A stretch of DNA of 64,000 nt from Fennellomyces sp. T-0311 (taxonomy: Eukaryota; Mucoromycota; Mucoromycetes; Mucorales; Lichtheimiaceae), in assembly GCA_025266875.1 (NCBI GenBank), contig JALLLT010000007.1, positions 806,001 through 870,000 of the forward strand, written 5' to 3'. The notes under the pieces were generated by a model. It saw only the letters and a program-made list of their open reading frames with translations, made no database searches and had not been told where the DNA came from. The number at the start of each line of letters is the position of its first letter. The first letter of the stretch is position 1. Position numbers and translations under genes: made by a program. Positions 33,570-42,600 of this stretch are shown here, one piece after another.

Positions 33570-35156
33570 TTACTTAATATGAAAGTCATCAGTAGCCTCG
33601 CAAAGCATTTTATCGAGAGCTTCTTGTGCGCTGATGCGCGGCTCATAAGGCTGAAAATGTTTGAGTAATATCATACCAACTATTTTGTAAAAGCCACCAG
33701 TCGACTTTCTTGCAATTGGTGAGAGAAAGACGTTGTCAAAGCCAACAACAACATGGTTATACGTTCTTGGAATAGCACTGTCAAAGACGACACCCAAAAT
33801 GACACACTCGTCGCATTCTTCGGTGAGGGAGAGTGGCAACACCGGCGAGAGGAATTGAGCTTGATTCTCAGGCATGTAATAATGAGTGGAATAGCAGCTT
33901 GTTAATCTGCGCAAGGTCCATTGGCTCCAATCCAATGCCTCACTTTCGTTGCCGAAGTCGTCCATGGAGCTTATCACATCGAAATGATAACTGTTTGCTT
34001 TCTTCGTTCGTTCTTCGTCCCCGAAGACATCGAAATCACTGTATTTGCTAGGATGTATGGTGTGATATCGGCAGCGAATATGTAACACCATACTCTCGTC
34101 TATCGTATAATCGGAATACTGGTCCAATGTGAAATTTACAACAGCTCCACCTGTGTGCAATCCAGCAACGCCTGTCCACGAAGGAAGGCCATAGGATCCC
34201 ATGGTCGTCGCATATATAGGACTTCCATCCCAGGGGTACAGCAACGATCCAAAGCACATGAGCGATAATTCCTTTCGGGCCAAACGTCGGTAAAATGCTT
34301 TCATTGCAGCGAACACATCGCTGTCGTAATCGACCTCGATGGAAATTAAGTCGGCAAAAATGTTGGCCAGTGCAAATATCTTGTCGTGCTCTTTCGTGCT
34401 TGTACGGAAGTGCGCCCAATAGAAAACTTGGTTTGCGCTTTTAATCATTCTTTCCTTGAAACCGAGCATGGTATTTGCCAGAAGATCGTTTTCCTTTTGC
34501 TCATCGCCTTGTTTGATATCTGCAAGAGACCAAAAATGAGTGTTTCGTCCGACAACTAAAATCCGCGTTGACATCATGACTTCCTCCAGTGTCCAGCTCC
34601 GTTGGAACCACAGCGAGTCCACCATTTGACGCAATGCCGCGCATTTAGCTTCGGTCCACTCTGTAACCCAGTCCATACGGTCGAAATCCTTGGATTCCTC
34701 AATGTTGATTTCGGGGACCAAGGCGACTGTGTAACGGGCGCTGCTGTAAGTGAGATGCATTTGCTTGATTTCTCGATGCTTTTCGGCCTTGTTGGTCTGG
34801 TCGATGCAGATTTTGTCGTACCACAAGTACTCGATGTCAAAGTCCTTGCATATCTGCTGGAGGAGCTCGTCGTATGTCACGTTACAGCTATTCACTGCTC
34901 CATTCTTTTCTCTGGTAATTTCGTGGTATCCATCGTCAACGCAGACATATTCTCCATTTTCAAGTTTCTTGGTCTCGCCTGACTGCTCCCAGCAATACGA
35001 TAGGGTGTGATAGCCGTCAACAGCATCGGTGCCAGGGACCTTTTCCCAGTCGGAAGTGCGGATGAGCCATGTGGGTCTGTACGCGCCTCCCTTCGAGTTG
35101 TACTCGTTATAGTTTGGATCGGCTACTCGTTGTGGCGTGACGTACTCGATATACAT
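33570..35156 (-). CDS. HET-domain protein, paralog 2
   Basis: An intronless 528-aa frame, very similar to the protein at 28518-30113 over its whole length. HET blocks: YHTLSYCWEQ (49-58), YLWYDKICIDQTNKAEKH (110-127), LWFQRSWTLEEVMMSTRILV (182-201). Differences are spread out and conservative, with both frames intact, which suggests both copies have been kept under selection. The C-terminal end also matches (ISAQEALDKM). A full-length Ty3/gypsy element begins only 243 bp upstream of the ATG, so promoter function may have changed. Confidence 0.85.
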   Translation of the reverse strand: MYIEYVTPQRVADPNYNEYNSKGGAYRPTWLIRTSDWEKVPGTDAVDGYHTLSYCWEQSGETKKLENGEYVCVDDGYHEITREKNGAVNSCNVTYDELLQQICKDFDIEYLWYDKICIDQTNKAEKHREIKQMHLTYSSARYTVALVPEINIEESKDFDRMDWVTEWTEAKCAALRQMVDSLWFQRSWTLEEVMMSTRILVVGRNTHFWSLADIKQGDEQKENDLLANTMLGFKERMIKSANQVFYWAHFRTSTKEHDKIFALANIFADLISIEVDYDSDVFAAMKAFYRRLARKELSLMCFGSLLYPWDGSPIYATTMGSYGLPSWTGVAGLHTGGAVVNFTLDQYSDYTIDESMVLHIRCRYHTIHPSKYSDFDVFGDEERTKKANSYHFDVISSMDDFGNESEALDWSQWTLRRLTSCYSTHYYMPENQAQFLSPVLPLSLTEECDECVILGVVFDSAIPRTYNHVVVGFDNVFLSPIARKSTGGFYKIVGMILLKHFQPYEPRISAQEALDKMLCEATDDFHIK

Positions 35157-35398
35157 GCTTGTGGCAGACTATTCTGTGGTTCAAAGGGATAAAACACAAA
35201 GCTTTACGGGACAACGTACAGTTGGCTCTTGTAAGCGCCGGTGTAAAGGGCGAAAGAGAAGGAAGGGAAGGAAAAATGGGCTTGGGTCTCTTCTACTGTG
35301 CCACAGTGTAACATTCGCAGCGAAACCTAAACTTTATCAGAGCTACAAAGGTGATGAAGGAGTATGGCGCTCAACGAGCTTTGCTGAAGAATGAGTAG

Positions 35399-35923
35399 TG
35401 TTATGCCGTATCTCTATCGATTTAGACACAACTGAAATTTGACAAGAATAGCTTGTCTTAATGAGTTTTTCTAATAATACCTAAATACAGGTTAGTAACC
35501 TAAAAGGTTAGTTAAATTGACCGCAGGAGTTCTTGAGCTTGGACTTATAATCGGATGCCAACTGCAGTAATATCTAGACAAAAAACTAAATGTGTCTCAA
35601 AAGAGAAAAAACTAAAAAGTAAAGTTTAGCAGAAAAAGAACTGTAGTTTATTGAAAATACGAACGCTCTATTTATACCTTATATATTTCCAGCTATATAT
35701 TTCTAGAATCTAAAGCTATTCTGGATAATTACACTAAGGAGGAGCAGATAGCTATTCTGGTAAGATCTTTTTCTGGACAAGGTCTCGTATTCTGAACAAA
35801 AGATTCGTTTCTGGATAATTATTCGTTTCTGGGAAATTTTAGGTTTCATACGAACCAATAAGGTTTTACCATTCCAAGTGACCTTAACAGATTATAGTTT
35901 TCAGAACCAAAAGTAGCGTAACA
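35399..35923 (-). repeat. 3' LTR of the gypsy element
   Basis: 525 bp, TGTTATGCCG...TAGCGTAACA as read on the plus strand. No difference from the other LTR was found on direct comparison. The minus-strand sense contains TATAAATAGAGCG (promoter-like) followed by an AATAAA-type signal. Confidence 0.95.
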
Positions 35924-36097
35924 TATGCCCCCTCCATGTAAGATGCACGTCCCGTGTATAGAACACAATTATGCTGAGCTAGAATGGTCGGAATAGAAGG
36001 AAACGCTCGTATAGTCATTGCAAAGTAATTTATTCCCCAAGAAGGGAAGAGGGAGAGAGAGAACGGCTAGTCATATCACTTATAATTATATATGGCC

Positions 36098-36240
36098 GAA
36101 GGCCGAAGAAGTACGTCCTAAGACAAGCACAGAGAAATAGAACCGTGCCCGAAGGCAAAAGAAATATGTGCCCAAAGGGCGAAAGACAAAATATGCCTCA
36201 AGGCAAAGAAGACAAAAGAAATGCAGGCAAAAGAAAAGAG
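36098..36240. repeat. Imperfect purine-rich repeats in the gypsy 3' region
   Basis: Several imperfect units built on GCCCGAAGGCAAAAGAAATAT and GCCTCAAGGCAAAGAAGACA, plus CGAAGGCCGAAG. The region lies between the extra ORF and the 3' LTR and is non-coding on the element's sense strand. Confidence 0.6.
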
Positions 36241-36283
36241 TGCTGCAAGGTAACAGCAAAACCGATGTTACTATCGTAACAAA

Positions 36284-36964
36284 TCAAATAAAAACTTCTT
36301 TGGCTGCAAGGTGGGCTGGCAAACCTTCATGGACCATCGTATTGAAATAGTTGTTAACGAGTACATGAAGCCGCGCATCCGCCGATGTATACGTGTCATG
36401 GATGTGAGTAGCAATATATAACTTGATCGTATACTGACGAGTGGCTTCGTCATTGATCGCCATGAGCACCGGGTACAGGCGAGCAGCGATCCTATAAGCC
36501 AACAATCTCCTAACAGTATCCAGATTCTTCTGGGCTAGTCGGAGGCACTGATGTTGATAGCTAATTTCATGTGTAAGGTCGTAGAAAAACGTGTTCTCCA
36601 CTGTGAAACCATCAGGCTGTGGATAGTATGGAGGTGGCACAAAGTCCGGATCGAAACGTCGTTCTATCACCGATCCTCCCGCATACTCTGGGCTCACAAC
36701 AGGCACATCGCGTCCTGGCACATACTTTGGCACACCGCCTGCTTTTTCAAAAACTGAGGGCGGAACAAATTGAGGAATGCTATGCTCGTGTTTTTCCTCC
36801 TTAACCGAAGAAAAAACAGAAGTGAGATCCGATTCGAGCTGGTAAAACTGTTCGTCGAAAGAGCCGCCTGAATTGTTGCTCGAACTGGATACGGATGAGG
36901 GGACAGAGTAGGGTGTAGAGCTGGAATAAGACATTTGGATAAGATGTTGAATGAGAAAACTCAA
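36284..36964 (-). CDS. Extra ORF of the gypsy element, unknown function
   Basis: 226 aa from the first Met, or 216 aa from MSYSSSTPYS at 36934. It lies in the position where retroviral-type elements carry env, but it has no signal peptide or membrane helix. The first half is Ser-, Pro- and acid-rich (SSSNNSGGSFDEQFYQLESD, later FVPPPYYPQPDGFTVE). The second half looks helical (CLRLAQKNLDTVRRLLAYRI, then AARLYPVLMAINDEATRQYT). I recognise no family. It is intact in an otherwise intact element, so it is probably expressed as an accessory or nucleic-acid-binding protein. Confidence 0.65.
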   Translation of the reverse strand: MSFLIQHLIQMSYSSSTPYSVPSSVSSSSNNSGGSFDEQFYQLESDLTSVFSSVKEEKHEHSIPQFVPPSVFEKAGGVPKYVPGRDVPVVSPEYAGGSVIERRFDPDFVPPPYYPQPDGFTVENTFFYDLTHEISYQHQCLRLAQKNLDTVRRLLAYRIAARLYPVLMAINDEATRQYTIKLYIATHIHDTYTSADARLHVLVNNYFNTMVHEGLPAHLAAKEVFI

Positions 36965-37514
36965 GCTTCCTAGTCCTCATATTTATATTCGACTACGCCC
37001 TTGTTTTCTACTGATAATACGCTCTGCTGAAATGAAGAAGGTCTTCTTTTTAGTGGTATGTCATAGTATTGCAAACGGTTTCTTCTTCCCAGATACTTTT
37101 TCGTTTCCCCACAAAATATCGTTTCCAGACAATTTAAGGTTTCCAGATAATTTAAGGTTCACAAGGCTGGCATCCTGAGAACTATGTCAATTTCCTGAAG
37201 GCGTGATCTTGCTATACCCCGCAATTCCAGATTTTGACTTAGTTAACCATTAAATCGATAGTATGTTCGCTGAATAATTTATGATACTATAAGTCAGTTT
37301 TCATAATACTCTTAACACTATTCGTTCGCCATCGGATTTTCGCAACCTTGTAAAAAAATGATATAGTCTTATAGTAATCATTCTGAGATGTATCTTTGAC
37401 ATATTGAAATTAACGCCTTGAATGTGTTTTTGTAGCCATGATCCAATGGTTCAGTAAATTTGTAATGTTCAGTCTTTAAAACCAATATATATATTTTATT
37501 GTTGTTGCAAATTA

Positions 37515-39302
37515 TTACCATGGCAACATCATGGGCAATGGTTGCCGCCCGTTCTCCTCCCATTTCTTCCTATATTCTTGAAGACGAATCCTCAACTTGT
37601 TGTGGAAGGGATGTCGTTCTTCCAACATATCCGTGCTAATGCCATTGTCTCTGAACCATTGCCGGAGTATGGTCATTCGCGCGGTATTTTTTTCCGACTT
37701 CCTTGCCTCTTCAAAGTCGGGGCTGCTATATACGTAGTAAGCCAAGCGATCGCATAAATCGGCTCGGCCACTCATGATCTCCGGGTACAGTAGTTCCCGA
37801 CCTGATTGCACGTTGGCATTATCCAATAGAAGCCTTCCGACAGATTGAGCTGGCGAAGGGAGCGGCAATGGCGATGGGATTGATGTTAACGATGGAGGTT
37901 GCTCCAAGAAGGCCAAAACCTCGTCATAGTTGACAGGGGCAGAAAATTGAGTTTGTTGGTCGTTGGATGAATTCATAGTAGTAGTGGGAAGAAAAGGCTT
38001 AGAAGTGAAGCTTGGTCTAAAATTTATATCCATGGTCAAATAGCTTTTTAATCTATTACCATGAGTTCTGCCTTTTACTAGAACTCCCTTTTCCGTTTTC
38101 AATTCGTAAGTGCTGTTGTCATGAACCCGATGAATGTAGTAAGGCCCAGTCCAAGTCCATAAAATCTTCCCTGACCAAGAAGTTTCAATTGAATTCCGGT
38201 ATAGTAACACTTTATCACCGATGTTAAAACCTGGCTGTATTAGATGTCGACGTCTTGCATTTAACTTCCTATCTATTGTTCGCCTTTGTGTTTCTTGCGC
38301 TTGGGCAATAGCAACGGAAGCTTCTTGACGTATTTTTGATAATTTGGCCAAAAATTCTTTTACATATTCATCAAACTGTTTCTCGTTCATTTCTTCCGGT
38401 ATAGATTCAGGTATGTCTTCCATTGTCCTATCAAATGGCGTTACAGCCTTCCTTCCATAGACTAGCTCGAAAGGGGTACGTTTGTGTGACGAATGCACTT
38501 TTGTGTTGTAGCTAAAAGTTAAACCTGGCAGATAGCTGTCCCAATCTTTCTTTTGTTCTTCCGTACACTTTTTTATCATTAAGCCAATCGACCTATTGGT
38601 TACTTCGCAGAGGCCATTTCCACTTGGATGGAAACATGTTGTGTAACGGTGGGTAATCGAGAAATTTTTGCATACGGATTCAACTATTTTACTCCTCATG
38701 TTCGTACCATTATCAGTCAGCAAGATCCGAGGCGTCGAATGGACACAAATAATGTTTTCAAAGATAAAAATGGCCAGCTCCGAGGCGTTGGCAAGCCTGG
38801 TAGGCTTCGTGATAACATATTTTGTAAATAAATCACAACAAACAAAAATGTACTGACGCCCTGACCTACTTGGTTGTAAATGTTTAACGTCTATTGATAT
38901 AAACTCAAATGGCGTGATCGGGGCTTTTATAGGGTGCAAAGGTTCATTTATACCGCGAGGCTTACCAACAACTTGACAATGATGACATGCCTTCAATTTA
39001 CGTTCTATGTCTACGCGCATACCTTCCCAGTAATATTTTGCTCTAATCCTGTTGTATGTTGCTAAGGGAGAAAAATGTCCTCCTAAAGTATGAAAATGGT
39101 ATTGATATATAGCATCATCAGCCTGCTGCCGATTCAACACCAAGCGTGGTCCTAGAGAGTGACGGCGATATACGCGATTATTGTGCGAAAAATAATGCTT
39201 GATTTGTGTGGCGACGTAGCGTTGTTGTTGTTTGGTAATACCGGGTGGGTACTCTAAAGTATCAAGATAGTACTGTAGCAGACTCAATTTAGTGGGATCC
39301 AT
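37515..39302 (-). CDS. Gypsy integrase (separate ORF)
   Basis: 595 aa from ATG 39302. The N-terminal HHCC zinc site is H71-x4-H76 and C106-x2-C109 (HTLGGH, CHHC). The catalytic core is D138 (ISIDVKH), D197 (LLTDNGT) and E233 (GLCEVTNRS), with exactly 35 residues between the last two, the D,D-35-E rule. The C-terminal domain has IGDKVLLYR and WTGPYYIHRV. It then continues for about 170 residues with a Pro/Ser linker and a charged helical tail (RADLCDRLAYYVYSSPDFEE) found in no standard integrase I know. No chromodomain is seen. It is separated from the RNase H stop by about 314 nt, so it is not a simple frameshift fusion. Confidence 0.93.
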   Translation of the reverse strand: MDPTKLSLLQYYLDTLEYPPGITKQQQRYVATQIKHYFSHNNRVYRRHSLGPRLVLNRQQADDAIYQYHFHTLGGHFSPLATYNRIRAKYYWEGMRVDIERKLKACHHCQVVGKPRGINEPLHPIKAPITPFEFISIDVKHLQPSRSGRQYIFVCCDLFTKYVITKPTRLANASELAIFIFENIICVHSTPRILLTDNGTNMRSKIVESVCKNFSITHRYTTCFHPSGNGLCEVTNRSIGLMIKKCTEEQKKDWDSYLPGLTFSYNTKVHSSHKRTPFELVYGRKAVTPFDRTMEDIPESIPEEMNEKQFDEYVKEFLAKLSKIRQEASVAIAQAQETQRRTIDRKLNARRRHLIQPGFNIGDKVLLYRNSIETSWSGKILWTWTGPYYIHRVHDNSTYELKTEKGVLVKGRTHGNRLKSYLTMDINFRPSFTSKPFLPTTTMNSSNDQQTQFSAPVNYDEVLAFLEQPPSLTSIPSPLPLPSPAQSVGRLLLDNANVQSGRELLYPEIMSGRADLCDRLAYYVYSSPDFEEARKSEKNTARMTILRQWFRDNGISTDMLEERHPFHNKLRIRLQEYRKKWEENGRQPLPMMLPW

Positions 39303-39616
39303 AACTTTTTTACCTACTGATCCAGTTGAAAGTTGTCAATGATATTTCCACTTGTTAAAACTTGGTTGTCTTCGTTGTAATATTCGTACTTGAATTTGGA
39401 GGTGTTGTATAGTCGTAGTTGAATATTTCAATTGTGTCTTGTTGATATGACCGAGTGCGCGACCCAGTCCATGTACGTTATATTTATTATGATTGTTAGA
39501 TTACCCGCATGATTTTAATGACTTCCCGGAATCTGGTCAAAGCGAATAATAATATTTTTTTTTTTTTAAAAAAGATATATTTCAATGAAAATTTCATATG
39601 TTGCAAGATCGGCTTT
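39303..39616. other. Gap between RNase H and integrase ORFs
   Basis: 314 nt with no long frame. On the element's strand it contains TTTTTTAAAAAAAAAAAAA soon after the gag-pol stop, and CAGTAGGTAAAAAAG just before the integrase ATG. How integrase is expressed (separate transcript, splicing, or re-initiation) is not visible. Confidence 0.6.
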
Positions 39617-42600
39617 TCACTCCCCCAATCGACTCAAATAATCCGCATTGGAATTCTTCCTTCCAGCTCTATAACGTACCTCGAATGTATATTCGCCTAA
39701 AATGGTAAGCCATCTGGCTATAATTCCTTCAGGTCTAGGTGTGTTTAATAAGCCCCGAATGCTAACGTGATCTGAATAAACAAGGAACGGCTTTGACAGC
39801 AAATATGGTCGCAGTGTTCGTACACTCCATACTAATGCGAGCATTTCCAATTTTGTAGCCGAAAAATTTACCTCAGATCCTTTCAGTCCTCTGCTTAAAT
39901 AGAGAATCACTTTTTCTCGGTTCTGTTCGTCTCGTTGCGAGAGGACGCATCCTAAACCTTTTTGACTTGCATCAATATGAATTTCAAATTTTTCCTCAAA
40001 ATTGGGATGTGCTAAAATTGGACTGGTACACAGTCTTCTTTTTAGCTCTTCAAAAGCTTCTGTTTCTGCAGTTCCCCATGCGGGTCGGTCCTTTTTTGTT
40101 TGGTTATGTAACGGTCGGCATATTTTGCTGAAACCTTCTATAAACCTCCTATAGTATGAAGCCATGCCGATAAAACTTCTCACCTGCTTCACAGTTTTTG
40201 GTGTCTCTAATGCTGCAATCTTCTTTACTTTTTCAGGGTCTGTTTGTAGCCCGTCCTTACTTACGATGTAGCCCAAAAACTTTAGTTTTTCCTTGAAGAA
40301 ACTACATTTGCGGGGGCTAAATACGAGGCCTGCATATCTTGTTAAAGCGAAGAGTTTTGATAAAGCATGTAAATGCTGCTTCTTACTTTGTGAAAATATA
40401 TTCAAATCATCTAGATAGGCTACCATTGTTTGAGGTGAATTTACGGAGGTTAACAATGCACGATAACAAATACTGACTAGGCGTGAGAAACAGCTAACCG
40501 AGGCGCTGAGGCCTTGTGGAAGAGTTAAGTGCTCATAACTCCCCAAGCAACACACAAACCCAGTACATTCTGTACTAATTCCGGGGGCTAATGGTACTTG
40601 TGAATAACCTCTGGACATATCGCATACTGAGTATATGGAAGCGTTTCCCAATTCATCTAGTAGATCATCAATCCTGCTAAGAGGGAACGAATCGACACGT
40701 AGTTGTTTGTTTAGTTTGCGCAGATCACATGTGATTCTGTAGGTACCATCTTTCTTTGGGACCAATATAATGGGAGAAGCCCAAGGAGATGCCGAAGGCC
40801 TAATAATTCCCATTTCACACATCCGGTCGAGTTCTTTTTTTAGAAATTCCTTTTCCACTGGGGCCATCCGATATGGTCTGGTTCGTACTGGTACTGCATC
40901 TTCTTTTAATGGAATGGTATATGTTAGTCTAGTCGTCCTTCCTAGTGTGCGGCCATCCCAATCAAAGATGTCCTGGTATGCCGCCAAGAGTGCGAGAAAT
41001 TCTTGCCGTGTTTGAGGGTCTATTTTTCCTATCTCTACCATGTCTACTTGTTCTTTGGAAAGTGGTGGGAACTTATATTTTAGCTTGACCTCGGAATTCA
41101 AATCTTCAAGATTTGGCAAATAATACCCTTTGCAATCATTGGTAACAGGTACAAGATCACCCAAATACGTATTAGGTTGCAATGTCAATAATTTATCTGA
41201 CATATTCAATAACGTTACGCGGTATGATTTTTCATTTTCATATAGTATCCCACTGTATACGTCAATTCCATGGCCTAGTGATTCACCATTTTCAAATACA
41301 TATGTGTTGTATAGTCGACCTTTAATGGGCACCTCATAAGTATAGTACGAATCTGGTTCCAGGCATATATCCTCTACCGTGTTTACTCGGATCCTTCCTT
41401 CGTGGATATCTACGTTTATTGGGCGATCATCCTTTATTGTGAAGAGTTCTTCGCCCAACCAAAATTCTGAAGCCAACATTTCATCTAAAGGAGAGGAGTG
41501 TGTATTGTCAGATTCAAATGCGGGATCTACTGGTTCAATCTCAATTTCTGAATCGCTAGTAGATTCTGTCGAGTATCCTGATTCTGAGCCCTCCTCCGTA
41601 TCTTCTACTGACGTATAAGCGATTGGCTTAGAAGATTGACGTTCACAACTTATAGGTATAGATCGAGTGGTTCCATGGTTGATCCATAATTTCTTGGATT
41701 CATAATCGATTCGCGCACGAGCTTTAGATAGCCAATTGTTTCCAACTATCAAGTCAACCGGACAATCCGGGAGTACCTCTATGGTTATAGGCACCGGATT
41801 TGTAAAGTTCGGTCTTAATGGTACATTAGCAATAGTACCCAAAGAGGCTTGTCGGTCTCCATTTCCCAGCAAAAATATGGCGGCTGAAGGATCTGTAATA
41901 CGCATTCCTAAGCGGTCTATGAAAGCTTTTGACAAGCATGTCTTTGATGCACCTGAGTCAATAAGAGCTTTAACTGGGACAGAGTGTACTACAAAATTAG
42001 CATATAAAGCTGTGGTGTAAGGTGCATTAGCATCTGATCCTTGATTATCCAAAACTGCTAGAGTGCGTGATTCTCGACATGAGGCTATTAGTTGTCTTCG
42101 TAATGAAGGAACAATAGAAATTAATTGTCCTACGCTTATATCAGCAGATCTGTTCAAGATGTCGGCTGAAATGTTGTAGGGAGCCATTTTCTTTGGTGCC
42201 ATATGTATGCGTCCGCTGGCCGTTCTACGCTTGACCTGCGTTTTTCCCGCATTTCTTATAGCAGTTGTCTTTTTCGTGGTTTGCTTGACATTAGATTGTG
42301 CAACCTTTTTCCTTCCTTGCTGAGGCGTAGTCAAATCCACTACTTTAGTGCCAGTCTTAGTTGTGCGAGCACTATTATCTGACGAAGGGGTGTCTAAATC
42401 CATTTTTTCAAAATCATTTCTGAATTTAGTCCATTGTCTACCCACCGGCGCTTTTTTTGTAGTCGTTTTCCATATAGGCGTTTCTTCACGCGTGAAATTG
42501 GTTCTTCCAAATGTTGATGAAGGTGGTTGAGGCAAATTCTGTATTACTTCAGGATCTAATTCCATGTTTGAGACAGGTGGAGTGGAATCATTCTTGGTAT

